NCBI GenBank assembly: GCA_037957365.1
Contig: JARHVA010000224.1
Coordinates: forward strand, 3,445,501 to 3,509,500
From: Torreya grandis
Taxonomy: Eukaryota > Streptophyta > Pinopsida > Cupressales > Taxaceae
Length of the DNA: 64,000 nucleotides
Direction of reading: 5' to 3'
Made by a program: the position numbers and the translations under genes. The notes under the pieces are model-generated. The model worked only from the letters and a program-made list of their open reading frames with translations. It made no database searches and was not told where the DNA came from. Below, piece after piece: positions 33,862 to 46,757 of this stretch (within the stretch, counting starts at the first letter, position 1; each line of letters opens with the position of its first letter).

Positions 33862-36800
33862 TATTGACCAAATTTGACCCCAAGTCAAATTTGGGTCAAG
33901 ACATACTATTTTTAACTTTTAATAAGGTTCCCATGTGTCTTATAGGGTGTCATGTTGGTCTATTATCATACTTATCCTTTCCCTAGTCCTTATTGGAGTC
34001 CACCCTCCTTGTGCTAGGCTAGTCAACTAAAGTCAAAGGTTGGTCAACCTTGGTCAAAGGTATTCAAAAGGTTAAATTATGTTGAAAATATCCTAAGGTG
34101 GTCCTTGACATGTTTTAATATGTTTACAAGTTATACATTTGTCATAGGTTATGTCTCATGTGGAAAAAGGGGCCTTTTGGTCATATTTTAACCCATTTAA
34201 TGATTTGTACAAACTTTCATGAAAGAAAATATGACACCAAGGTGAGTTTCAATGTTTAATATGTCATGATCATGTTAGTAATAGTTATATTTTATACAAT
34301 AAGTAGTTATGTTTAGTGGATGGTAGTTTCTCCTTGATTTTAGGAGCTTTTGGGCACTTGTACAAATTTATTGAGTCCATCATCAGCAAAAAATGTGGGT
34401 AAAGTAACTCTTTACATAAAATAATATATTTCAATAATTTTTTTAAAAGAATAATGCAAAAAAATTTCATCTATAACTTATTTTCCTCCATTTTCCCTTG
34501 ACAAATAAAGAAAGGTCAACTTCAAGCACTTGGCATGGGCCATACAGGTGGAATTAGGAAGAGTGAATCTAGGGGTGGATAAAAATATGAATTAAATTAA
34601 TTTTAATAACAAAAAATTAATATTTTGTGAATTTTCCTTTATGAACAATTAGTTTGATTCTAGAAAGCTTTTTATGCTTATGTAACCATGAGGGGGTCAT
34701 TGTTTGAGCTTGTCTCAGATATTATTGATTTGGATTGATGGATTTGTGTGTTACAAGTGTTTTTATATGATTTTCAAGACATTTTCATGATTTTAATTAT
34801 TTTGGAGAGTTTAATTGTTTGAGAAAGCCTCTTCTAGGCTTGCAAAATGCCTAGTTTGCACTTACAGTCATTTCACTTGCCTCAAAAATGTTTCCCCCAT
34901 GTTATAAAAAGGTGTGTTTTCTTTTTAGAGATTATCCTGATGTATGTTAAGCATATAAGTGTTTAAAATTGATCTTAGGGTGTTTGGAAAGCCTTCCTTG
35001 CATGTTTCTTGTCATTTCACGATTTCCATGTATGTTATGATCAAGAAGCTCCACTTTCATAAGCATGATGATGTCACAAATGTAATTTATAAGGTTTTAT
35101 ATGGTCCTTAACCTATTGGGATCACTAATGTACATTTAAATGTTTGATGGAGGCATGTAGGTGCTACAAACTTGCATATTTGGAGAATGGACTCAATTCT
35201 GCCTATGTAGAAGGAATGATCATCTATAGTTGATGCCATAGATATGCCTTTTGAAGGTGTTTTAATAGTTTGTCAATCCCTTTTTAGATCCTTTTACATG
35301 GAAAAGGTCTAAACAAAACCTCTTGATAATTCTAGTTGATTAAGAAAGGTGTCAAAACATCAAATGGGAAGTTGGATTGTGATTAGGCCCTTTTACTCTA
35401 AAATGACCAAACAGAGGTCCATAAGGTTTTGTATCACCTATTTAAGAATTCTCCTTAAGTGACATAAGGCACCTTGAATATTTAATCCTATAGTCATCAT
35501 AAAGGACAAGGCCTATGCCAATTTTTAGAAGCAAAGGATGAGTGGATATTGGATTTTTCAAGGTCCAAAGATGGCTAGAAAATCACTAAAATAGGGCAGT
35601 GTTATCTACAAGACATTGATCAAAATGTTAACCTTACTCTTCATATGGTGTTCTAGGTTGTGCCATTAAATTATAATGATGTAAATGGTTAAAATGATAC
35701 TTTAAAGTTCCAAATACCATGATATAAGATGAATTCAATCTATTAACCCCTAATGCATACTTCTCTATCTGTAAACAGGATTGTGAGGAATCACCTACAG
35801 GCAGAAAGGTCAAAGTTTGTGAAATAGGTATAACCAAGAATAAGGTGAAGAAAGTTTATGGTTTATGAGAAAATAAATACCTCTAAAGCATCATCAAGAT
35901 CCATAAACATGTCCATTATTTAGCTAAAGACACCTATAGGCCTAAAATTAATGAAAGATAGCCACCTATAATTGAGATAACAGTAAAGTGAGATGATGGA
36001 CCTTGGAGCAGTCTTAAGGCACTTTTAGGCTAAACGAGATAGAAATTTCAAATAGAATGACTTAAAATACCTAAAGAGGTTTTCAAATCATAAATAAAGA
36101 TCAATTTCATGCCATTCTCACCCTAAAATAACCTATAGCCAACCTTCAAAGTGTCAAGAACACACACAGCTACAAGTGGGATGAAGATAATTAGAGGGTC
36201 AAGTGCCTCCACAAGGCCAAGTAAGAATCTCCAAGGCTTGAATATAATGATAATAACCTAAAATAACATGAGGAGATATATAAAATGAGGCAAATATATC
36301 AAAATTGTCCACTTATGAGGTCAAAAAGGCTAATTTCACCCTCAACTTACAAATAGTTACCTTCAAAATTTAGTTTTGAGTTTCATGCTAGTTGGAGGAG
36401 TAAATTGGGGGATTAAGAGCTGAAATTTGGTACAAGGGGTCCTAATGACCTAAGGAAGCCTCCCATGTATTCAAAAGTGATAAATAATAAGGGCCAATAC
36501 TCTTTTTTTGTCTCAGAAATAGGCCACTTTTAGGGCTTAAAACTTGCAGAAGAGAGAAAAAATGGTGTAAATTAAAGGTTAGAGTTGAAGTGGATGAAAA
36601 TAAAAGTTGGGGAAAGATTTGATAAGAATGAAAAAACATGAATTAATATCATAAGGTGTTGTAAAAAGCCCAGGTGTGATAAATCCATGAAAGAGGATCC
36701 AAAGCCATTAGGCCTACAATAAAACTACAAATTCCATTAGTCTAGCTTCAGACTCCTACAGCAAAACTACAGACTCCATTAGTACCTTAAGACCTAAAGG

Positions 36801-38244
36801 AAAGTTGTTGGCAACTCCATGAGGATCAAATCCATGGATTCATATTGTACATAATCCATATGGATGGAGCAGGAGATTAGTTACTTTGACACTTTCTTGT
36901 GTTTTACTGGTTTTAGACATGATCAAAGGATGCTAATCACTTGAAAGAATATATTAGGACTTGAATCAACTCCCCATGTCATTTAAAAAGATAAAAAATT
37001 GTCCTAAGTGTCTCTACCAAGTTTCTCACCTTAGCTAGTCCAAAATAAAAAAATTGATCACATAGTGGAAAGAGTGGCAACTCAAATTTGGAGCTATTTT
37101 AAGGTGTTTTAGATAGAGCTGAGCATATGAGGTGTCCTAAGACCCTTGGTACATATCAGTTAGGGAGAATGAGGAGATGCTAAGGCTAAGTGTCAAGAAA
37201 GGTATACAAGGAGTGATCATAGTGATAGATGATGATTCTTCTTATGCAAGAGAAAATAAATGATTTGGAAAACTTTCAATGTAGGTAGAGGATTCCTTGT
37301 AACTTTCTCTTATCAGTGCAAAAGAAACACTTGCCCCTAGTTAGATTTGGAACATCCAATGAAGGCCAATTATGAAGGTAATTTCATGGAAGGTGATTGA
37401 AGATATTCTATGCCAATTTTGGAAGAGGATGATTGTTTGGAATGGACACATATGCAAATCAGTTTCTAACTCTTCTCAAATTTCACCTACATGCATTGTA
37501 ACTAGTTTCCACCTTTGGACACATGTCCTTGGGTCTCTTAGACTTCTTTTTCCTCTCTCTCTTTCTAATTTTTATAAGTATGAGCCATTTTGGCCATTAT
37601 AAAGAGAGACCATAGTTGGTATGATGAATCCCTACTAAAATGACATTACACTTTGCTTTTGAACATTGAATACAAGTCTAATTCTGAGTTATGAACATTT
37701 TGTCTAAGTGTGTGAGTGATGTATAGTGGAGCTAAGTGATATTATCATCCTTACTCCCTTTATCCTTCATGTTTAAGCAAGAGTTATGATGTTAGCAGGT
37801 CATGTGAGTGTGTTGAATGTAATAATCTCTCTTTCAAGTATGCAATTGTCTCTATGCTATGCAATTTGCCTCTAGGTCAAGTATCTTATTGATTGTCCTA
37901 AGTAAGCTAGCTTCACATTGAAACACTATGTTAGGATCATTCAATGCATGGAATTAGTCTTGGAAATCATCGTTGTTTAGTAGAAGTATGGTAGTTTGTG
38001 GGATATATCTTTACGGATCACCTCTCTAATATAGTTTTCATTTTATGTAAACTCTTAACTCTTTTCATGAGCAAGCATTAGATTAGGTGATAGAAACTTA
38101 GAGAAGAATTTAAGGAGATAAACCTTTAAATCCTAGAGATTCATCTCTCCTACAAGTTCTCAAAAACTTTATAGATAATTCAATGTTACATCAAATTGAA
38201 GGATCTTCATAGAGTGTCGTAGGGTTAATAATTTGATGACAATA
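33862..38244. mobile_element. G: 4.4-kb solo LTR inserted in the E integrase
   Basis: A 4383-bp non-coding block is flanked by a perfect 5-bp duplication and begins TATTG and ends CAATA, a 5-bp terminal inverted repeat. It has no internal repeat pair, no primer-binding site and no protein motif, so it fits a solo LTR left by recombination between two LTRs. A TATA-like TTATAAAG at 37597-37604 about 640 bp from the right end, and a decayed CTACAGACTCCATTAG repeat at 36700-36785, fit plus-strand LTR structure, but the orientation is uncertain. A non-LTR origin cannot be excluded without finding a full-length relative. Confidence 0.7.
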
Positions 38245-38822
38245 GTAATGGCCAAGCCAAAGAATCAAATAAAACTACTGTCAACATTCTCAAAAAGATT
38301 GTCAATGATGTTGGTCATGACTAACACCTTTTATATATTTTGTGTCCTTTGGCCATACTGTACCAATCATCATATGCACATATGAGCCACTCCATATTTA
38401 CTTATTTATGGTATTGAGGCCATTCTTCCCATTGAGGTTGAGTTAACTTCTTTATGTATCTCTTTCAAGCATGTCCTAGATGATAATGACCATTGAGTCG
38501 CTCACCTACAAGAGCTAGATTTACTCGATGAAAAATGCATAGATATGGTAAATAATCTCTAGGCCTATCAAAACCAACTTTGAGGCCTCTAAAATTGGTG
38601 GGTGAACATAGATAATTTGAACTTGATGAGCTTGTCCTTAAAGAGAACCAAAAGAATATCATGGCCAAAAATAAGCATAAAGACAAGTTTAAACCCAACT
38701 GGGTTGGTTCTTTCATCATTACAATAAACTATGGAATAGGAGCATATAGACATGCCACACTAGATGAAAATGAACTTGATGAGCTGATGAATATTATCCA
38801 CTTTAAGCAATACTACACTTGA
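38245..38822 (+). pseudogene. Integrase of element E, C-terminal part
   Basis: Resumes with NGQAKESNKT (38249). The family has NGQAE here, so the catalytic Glu appears as Lys. It continues, with a frame change, through an AYGT-type segment and HSIFTYLWY, then FDELVLKENQKN-like and DKFKPNWVGSFIITINYG blocks (about 38680), ending HFKQYYT and stop TGA at 38820-38822. The last part is the usual Tat integrase C-terminus (GPY-like fold, then LK-x-YY). Decayed by frameshifts. Confidence 0.8.
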
Positions 38823-41362
38823 GTGACTTGGTGTATTGTCTATAAGGAACATTTCAAATTGTGTCATTTTATCAATATTCTTCTTTTTACTATACCATTT
38901 TACCATCCTACCAAGCTATCACTTTTTCCTATTGCATATCTATTATACCATACCTTTCCCATCAATAGGTTGATTTCTCCCTCCCTACCTAGCCCTATGA
39001 CCTGGGTTCTATTCCATTTGATTCCACCATAGTTTTTATCAAGAGGATTCAGATTAGTTTCCTAGTTGTTTTAAGAATTTCAGACAAAGGTAGTATTTTG
39101 GAGCCATAAGAAAACATTTTAAAAGTTTCATCCTTAATTTATTATTCTATTCTCCCTAATAAGTGTGCCTAATTATAACTGCCTATGGGCAAATCAATGT
39201 CTCACTGGTCTTGCTACTAATTATAACTACCTATGGGAAAATTAGTACCATTGACCTATGCTATTGTATCTTAGTTATATCCACCTATGGGCAAACTAGG
39301 GGAAACATTCATTTATCATGCCTTGAAATACCAACAAGCCATTTCCTATGCCATACTATGCCTTTATACTAACTGTGCCTATTTTGTTTGAAATATTTGC
39401 TACAATAGTTAGATTCCTATGTTGTAAGGCAAAACTACAATAACTTGAGGTCTTATCCTAGGACTATATAAACAATGATTGATACTTGTTGAGTTTAGCT
39501 CAATCACCCTAAGCCATGCTCTCACTATTTTGTAAGTAACTCAAGCCACACTCTCACCATTTTATAGGTAACCTAAGCCATGCTCTTGCCATTTTTCAAG
39601 CAAATTAAACCACACTCTCATCATTTTTTGAGAAACCTAAGCCATGTTTTTTCCATTTTATGACCAACCTAATCCATTCTCTCACCATTTTGTGAGCAAC
39701 CTAAGCCATGTTCTCACTATTTTATGAGCAACCTAAACCACACTCTCACCATTTTGTGAGCAACCTAAGCCATGCTCTCACCATTTTGTGAGTATACTAA
39801 GCCACACTCTCACCATTTTATAAACAACCTAAGCCACATTCTTTCCATTTTGTGAGTACCCTTTGACCAAACTCTTACCATTTTATGAGCATCTTAAGTC
39901 ATGCTCTCTCTATTTTATGAGCTTAGACTACCTAGTGTCTCTTCATTATCGACTAAGTTGAGATACTCAAAAATTCTAAAAACATTTGTAAAATCATTAG
40001 AAAACCCAAAAACATTGACCATTTATTTGCATTAAGGATTATGGGAACCATTTCTAAGTCATAATCAAATCACTTGTCACTTAGTTTCCCCATATTTTTT
40101 GGCTATTTCTACCATTCACTTGCCATTTTGCAAGACCATTCCTATTTTCCTATCAGATCCATCATGTTTGTTTTTTATCAGTTATCATTTTATTCCCATT
40201 TCCTAGGGGAAATACATTTGGCCTAAAGTTTTTGTTGGATATTATGTCCATGGAAACATGTAGTTAGTGTCCACTTACCTGGTGCATATGGAGATAGCTC
40301 AACCACCACCTTCCTTTTCTTATTTTCCCCCATCTTGTTTGTTTGTTAAATTATTGCCTATTTTTTAGGGGCAATGCTCATCACATTATTTATACTAACA
40401 TTAGGACTAACTGTTATTTATTTCTTTGCTTGTTTATTTTTTTTATTGTTCATGTGTTTGTTTGTTTGTTTGATTTCAGCATTGTTGCCTTGATTTAGTC
40501 TATATGTGTTCATTGGGTGATTCCTTGCATAGTTATACTTGAATCCATCCATATTTATATGTCTACATTTCCATCATGGTTTTTATCATTGGTGCATTAT
40601 TTTTCCTTTAATATTAGATTATGGGAGTCAATCCTTATGCATCTATGGGCCTAGTCCTCATGGTGTTCTATCATGATGCCCAGCATATAGTGCTACAACA
40701 AAAATCAACTTCAAGAAGTATACTCAGTAATGTCAGCATCAATATATCCTTGGCACTAGCATCAATTACTTCCTAATAATATCCTCAATAGAGTAATTAA
40801 TCATGAAAGAATTTCAACCTTTGTTAGTTTGGATGAACATCTCCCTCCTAGCACATTGTTTCATTTCATCATTACCCTCTGTGTCAAGTTATCATCATCA
40901 TCATCATCATCATCATCCAATCAATCATGTTTTCCATAATCAGGGTCCAATGATTATAACCACCTATGGACAAATCATTATACAGCATCTCACCTACATT
41001 TCTCAATGATTATAACCACCTTTAGGCAAAGTATTGTGTTCTCACCAAATTTACTTTTTTTAACCTAAATAGGGGCATGTTGTTATCTTGTTTATCTATC
41101 CTAACTAGGATAACTCCATCTTCTCAATGATTATAACCACATTTGGGAAAATCATTGTGTTATCGTACCATGTTTCCACTATCAGGGTACAATGCTTATA
41201 ACTACCTTTATATAAACCATTATAAACCATCCCACTTGCATTCTCAATGATTTTCACTACTTTTTCAAACTCATTGTGTTCTCACCCCATCATCTTCCTT
41301 TATTTGGTCCCCTCATTTCACTTCTTTCTTTTTGAGGGACCATTTTTTGACCTAATGCCAAA
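38823..41362 (+). other. 3' region of element E, left of insertion F
   Basis: Non-coding. It contains repeated phrases on TATAACTGCCTATGGGCAAA (39170-39300) and TATAACCACCTATGGACAAA (40950-41230), a 32-bp tandem array at 39490-39930, a TTTG run near 40452-40472 and an ATC run at 40889-40918. CCAAA at 41358-41362 is the left target copy of F. The remaining part of this region lies right of F at 59496-59625. Confidence 0.6.
39490..39930. repeat. Tandem array of about 32-bp units in the E 3' region
   Basis: About 13 diverged copies of a unit on AACCTAAGCCATGCTCTCAC plus CATTTTGTGAGC, with CCACACTCTCACC and CCATGTTCTCACT variants. ACTCTCACCATTTT and its partner TTTTGTGAG form a repeated dyad, so each unit can fold on itself. 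No open frame crosses it. Confidence 0.85.
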
Positions 41363-42742
41363 AGTAGACACTCAAAAATAGCACATGATAGTTTTAGATG
41401 TCAAAATGCCTTAGATCCCTACCTAAACCCAAGTATACTTAACTACCCACCTAACTAAGTTCACCCACATGCTAACCTAAACCTTTTAATCCACCTCCTT
41501 TTAACTTACTTTCACCCATTTTCCTTTAGATCCTCAACTCTCGATGGTTAGCCTAACCATCAATGATCAAGTCATTAACTTACTTTAAAGCCACTTCTAG
41601 CTATATATGAAATAAGCATGGCATAATTTAGCAATTAACCTTATGTGGTGCTAACAAGATTTAAAGCATCATAAATGGAAACTTTTTATTCTGTCCTAAT
41701 TATCAACTTCTTCCTGCATAATTAGAAATGTCATCCTATACAAGGAGAGAAGTAGGAAGTGAAATAGATCTAGAAATCCATAAATCCACATCCAAGCTAT
41801 CAAATCTTATTTCACAGGTATCCAACATCCCTTTAACAAGTAAGTAGTAATAATGGAGACTCAATCCTCTATCCAAATCACTTTCTAAGGCTAAAGTACT
41901 ATTACTGTAGCCAAATTGCTTCAAATATCTAGCAAGTTATAGGTAACTTTGTACTTGTTTCTTCATTTCATTTCATTTCCAAATACCTAGACCTAATCCA
42001 AACTCATCATCCAGCCTTCTATTTTTGACCAAACCCATATTCCAACCCTCACCTGACCATCTACCCAATCTGCAATTCCTTTTCTAAACATTTCTAGAAT
42101 TTCACAAGCAACCACCGATGGTTAACCCAACTACTAATGGTTACCCCAACCATCGATGGTCACCCAACCACTGATGGTTAGTCAAACAACTGACGATTCA
42201 CCTAACCACTGACGGTCACTATGGCATAAAATAATATCAAGTTATTTTCACCCCCTTAACCCCAATAAAATCTTGCTTTATGTGTTATTACCTATTCACA
42301 GAGACTTCTTTAATTTTTTAAACCAAACCCCAACTATTTTAGCATGAGTATTGGCCTAATTTTGCTACATTTAGTCATTTTCATTAAACAAACATTTAAT
42401 TTTCCTCTTCTTTCATGCATTTTCTTTCATGTTATTGAATGTAAGTTTTTATTTCTTTTCATCAATTTCAACTTAATTGTTATAAATAGTGGATTGATAG
42501 CCTCTTAGAAAGCATACATTTCTTGGATCTAGCTCACGCTAGGTAGTCCACTTAACTATTTTTCTTATAACCCCTTTTTTATTATCTTTTTTATCTATAG
42601 GTTATTCCTTTCAAGCCAAAGAGGAGTTCCCACCATTGTCTATATCATGCGTGCAATTTTACCAGGTATTCTTTTACACAACCCTTTTACTAGTTTCTTA
42701 CTTTATTCTAAATTAAAAAATGAGCAGAAATTAAGAGAAATA
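41363..42742 (+). repeat. 5' LTR of element F (1380 bp)
   Basis: It matches 58089-59490 over its length (for example GATAGTTTTAGATGT, TTAGATCCCTACCTAA and GGATCTAGCTCACGCTA). A TATA box TTATAAATAG lies at 42480-42489. Near 42105-42220 are about seven units of a near-palindrome on ACCATCGATGGT, spaced about 15-20 bp. Confidence 0.87.
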
Positions 42743-43438
42743 TTTTGTCACGCTTGATGGGACCCATCATCCCTTTTTCTTCTTTTATTGTATGCTCATT
42801 GAATGAAATCTGAAATTTATTTAGGCTTAAAATAAATCTTTTACAAACATTGATTGCTTTCTTGTTTTATTTCATCTATAAACTTAAAGGCAAAGTAATT
42901 AGTTATAGTTTTCAATCTTGTTATCACACATTTATGCAAAATCATAATTAATCAACACATCAAAACATATTTGAGATAAATCCTGACTAGGATTTCATTA
43001 CCTAATGGTAATCTTTACCCTTTCTTGATAATCCCACTTAGAGGTCATTACCAAGGGGAGAACCAACTCAACTCTCTGGTTGAGTATAAACTCTAAAATT
43101 TAGTATATTTTGGCTAAGCACCCAACACCCTTATCACTATGGTGTGTGAAGTGATGGGGTAGGCCCCAATACCAAGCCATGCACTAAAGTTCAATACAAA
43201 TTTATCTCTTGAGCACCTAAACATAACCTAAAACCAACCTTAGATTTCCTCTTGAGTACCTGATCTACAATCTAAATTTATTTTTCACACTTTCTAATTC
43301 ATAAGCCAAAATCAATCTAAAAAAGACCCTACATTTAAATGCACTTGTAGTGTATGTTTGAATTGCCTTGAGTTATTTTCTTTTGATTGTTCTTTGTTTG
43401 AGCTGTGAGTTTCATCATTTTATCTCCTATTTCTTCTC
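42743..43438 (+). other. Primer-binding site and leader of element F
   Basis: TTTTGTCACGCTTGATGGGA at 42743-42762 resembles, with changes, the TTTTGGTGACTCCACTGGGG site of element A. The next 0.7 kb is non-coding and leads to the gag start. No further structure was seen. Confidence 0.5.
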
Positions 43439-45280
43439 ATGGTCTTTACTAAACAGTAATTGAGGAATCAAACCAACCAACAACCACCTTCTTCTTCTTC
43501 CTCCAAGGAGTATACTTCTAATGTTGAGGATTCCCCTCATTTTTATCCCCCTCCTACTAGGTTTTAGAATTTTATTGAGGGTGATGTAGATTTTACTACC
43601 TTCCTCAATAACAACCTCATAGCTCTTTAGCATTACCTTAACACCTTATCTAACTTTACCTTACTTACTTTGGTTCCTTCTGTGGATCCTCCTTATGGTA
43701 TGCCTCCCCATCTTCTAGTGGGTACCAGCTCAACCCAAACCATGATCACCCAAGGATCTTCTTCTTCCACTATCCCATCTAGTACCACTCCCCAAACTCC
43801 ATCAAAATCCCAACCAACAACTAAATACCTACTACCCCAACTAATACCTCCAATATTGGATCAATCTTACATCTTGTTACCTATATTCCTTTTATTGTGT
43901 GAGTATCTTCTACCCCTATTTCTACCATTCCCCTTAGTTTAACCAACCCACCAATTTCCACCCCACTTCAGAGTTTGGTACTTTTCATACCTTAAACACT
44001 TCCACCCATTAACACTAGCGTTACCACCCATCAATAACCAAATAGCACTTTCATACCTCTAACCTAATCTAAATCCATACCACAATCCACCAACCCATAT
44101 TATCCCCCCAACAAGTACCCATGACATCCTATCCATATGTTTCTAACCCACAAGGGTACATAACACCTTCCACCCAACCATTTGTGCCAATCAACCCTTA
44201 TGTGGCACCATCCCAACCTCCTATGACCACTTACCAATATGTGGCTTCATCAACACCCTCTATCACTTATCCATACATTGTTTCCACCCAAAATCAATAA
44301 TGCTTACCACCTAATTATGCAACTTCCCAACCTCAAATAAATTTGGTCAAGATGTTAATGGACAGAATGACCAACTTGGAGTCATCTATCTCCAGGTCTC
44401 ATAACCTTTTATCCTATGATCAAATATATAATAAACCCATCCCTCTATCTATTCCTATCCATTCTTATCCTCCTCAATGGGAATTACCTAAGTTTTCCAA
44501 GTTCCAAGGTAAGGAGGACCCCCAATAATATTTGAGAGCATTTAGTCATTCTTGTTATTTGATTGCATATGATGATGATCTCCTCCTTCATACCTTCCCC
44601 ATGTCTTTATCAAGACCAACACTTGATAGGTATAGGGCTCTCATCAAGCACTCCATCTTTTCCTTCTCCCAATTGGCCTAAATATTTTTAGAGCACTTCT
44701 TAGTAAATATATAAAAAAAGGTTTCTATTACTGACCTTTATTCTATTAGGCAATTTGATGATGAATCAATTATCGATTTCATAGCCAGATGGAGAGGTCT
44801 CGTCAACCAACTTTATTTCTCATTATTCCAACTTGGACTAATTGAGATCTTCTCTCAAGGTTGTGACAAACATATCATCCCCATTCTCCAAGTTCAAACT
44901 TTCAAAACTTTTGATGAGGCATTTACCATGGCACATAAACTTGAAAATTGAGCCATTAACGAAGGGAAATTGAAACTGTGAAAGAAGTATTCTAGATTTA
45001 AATCCAATGACCCTCCTTCTACCAAAACCACTAACCAATACAACCATCCCTCTACTAAAATAAAATCATCCATAAAATTAGCGGTCCTAAAAATTTCTCC
45101 ACCACCAACTATCAACCAATCCCATCAAACCAATTCTTCTAACCTTTCCTACCAACAAAGCCAAAACCAAAATCGAGCTCCTCTAAAATAATATACCCCC
45201 ATAGGGGAGTCTTATGCTTTAGTTTTGGATAAATTAATCAAATCTAACCTCATCCAACTTCCACCTATCAAAACACCCCA
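43439..45280 (+). pseudogene. Gag core of element F
   Basis: An ATG at 43439 opens MVFTKQ-stop-LRNQTNQQPP and a Ser/Pro-rich N-terminus (SSSSSSKEYTSNVEDSPH). The gag core starts near 44343: MVKMLMDRMTNLESSISRS, then YPPQWELPKFSKFQGKEDPQ (44460), YLRAFSHSCYLIAYDDDLL, then ITDLYSIRQFDDESIIDFIA, RWRGLVNQLYF and FKTFDEAFTMAHKLEN (about 44900). This is Tat gag, with the QFDDES-x-x-DFIARWR block diagnostic. Start choice: first ATG after the leader in the frame that runs into the gag core. Several TAG/TAA stops sit where Gln is expected. Confidence 0.8.
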
Positions 45281-45632
45281 ATAATTTGATTCTTCTCACC
45301 CCGTGCCTAGTTGGTACAATGGGAATGACCATTGTGCCTTTCATCGAGTTATTAGACATGGTGTTAGTAGATGTAATAAATTCAAAAGTCTTATCCAAAA
45401 CTTAATCAATAGTGGAGAACTTGCATTTGATAATCCTAATGGACCTCCTAATAAATACCTAGACATATTTCATAAACCTTTTCTCAATCATGCCCCTTCT
45501 ACCCATCATCATGACAACAAACCAGAATCATCTCACTCTCATGAGGCACATACCATCAATGTTATTATTAGTGAGCCCACTATTGAGGAGACCACTACCA
45601 TAACTACTTATTCCTTCATTTCACTCACATAA
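45200..45632 (+). pseudogene. Gag zinc-finger-like motif 1 of element F
   Basis: YTPIGESYALVLDKLIKSNL (about 45190) and VPSWYNGNDHCAFHRVIRHG then VSRCNKFKSLIQNLINSGEL (45303-45420) reproduce the Tat gag ending: a linker, a Trp-Tyr pair, then C-x-FH-x-x-x-x-H-x4-C and LK-x-x-IQ-x-LI. This likely binds nucleic acid. It is followed by a His-, Ser- and Thr-rich tail. Confidence 0.72.
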
Positions 45633-46757
45633 GTAGTGGACTTACCTTCTATTTCATTAGACACACAAATGAAGGAATCAACTACACCTCTTTATTCACT
45701 TGATGAGACCTTAGCTTTATCTACCTCCCCTTTGGTGGAAATACAAAAGGAGACAACCTTTGATTTAACCATTTATTATTCCTCCACTCTACCCATTAAA
45801 GTGGTATAACTTCCCTTCATTCCTTTAGACACCCAAATAAAGGAAGAAACCATATATGTTACTTCACTTGAGGACACCACACCTACCTCCCATATCATGG
45901 AACCATCCATTCTCTCTTTGGAAACAATCCCACAAGAGAAGGTTCCCTCATCCACCCAACCACCAATTTTGGAACCTTCTATCAAAAATGAAGATGGAGG
46001 AACTATTCTATCTTCTCCACCTAGGGGCTTAATTTTTGAAGCCAGTAACCAAGGACCTAAAAACATCAATAAGCCTTTTTATAGACTAGTCTAGAGTCTA
46101 GAGCTCACTTCTCAACCCAACTTTGATAGAGCCACCTTTTGGCATCAGCTTGGGCTCCCTTACCAAAACAAATCTGAATCCTCAACCTCACTTGAATCCA
46201 CCCTTAAACCCATTATTACCTCTTCATCCAATACCTCTTCCTCTAAAACCATAAATGAACCATCCCAACCACCTCTATTTAATATTGCTAAATCACCTTA
46301 TGCTTCTCTTACCAAATGTATCAAGAATCTAGGAATTCTTCCCACACCTAGCCATACTCACCCTTCTTTGAAGTTGGATTTAACCCCATCTAGCCCACCA
46401 AAGAAACCCCCAACCAAACCAATTAAGAAGGTAAAGTTTCACAAACCTTAACCTAAAACTAGACCCATACCACCTCCTTCCCACTTACCTTCTATCTTAG
46501 GACCTCATCCTTCTACCATCCCAACTACTTATTCTTCCTCTAGTAAACCACCCCACTTTTCTCTATCTACACCTACCCCTACCAAATCATCTAGTTCTCC
46601 TTCATTCTTAACTAACCTATCTACCTCTACTTTCCCACCTATATCCAACCCCTCATCATCTAAATGTTCCAATTTCAAATCATGTACCTTAAAGCCAACC
46701 ATAACTAAGCAATCCCAACCACCAAATAAAACCATTCCACCATCTATAACTTCTAGG
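45633..46757 (+). pseudogene. Pro/Ser/Thr-rich extension of element F gag-pol
   Basis: About 1.1 kb of low-complexity coding-like sequence with frequent CCA, ACC and TCC codons and few stops. One recognisable block, PYASLTKCIKNLGILPTPSH (near 46298), resembles the linker that normally precedes a Tat zinc-finger region. No enzymatic motif. Such spacers occur in long Ogre-like polyproteins. Confidence 0.55.

Noticed and set aside
33862..38244. G as a DNA transposon, from its TATTG/CAATA ends
   Set aside because: The inverted repeat is only 5 bp, there is no transposase, and a 5-bp duplication fits LTR integration; solo LTR is preferred.
39490..39930. CRISPR array
   Set aside because: Units are contiguous and diverged, with no unique spacers, and the context is a plant retrotransposon.
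40889..40918. ATC run as a coding polyhistidine tract
   Set aside because: The short open frame reading His repeats has no partner sequence or homology and lies in the E 3' region; it is a microsatellite.
43670..43942. Stand-alone Ser/Pro/Thr-rich gene
   Set aside because: It continues in frame from the gag start at 43439 and leads to the F gag core, so it is part of gag.
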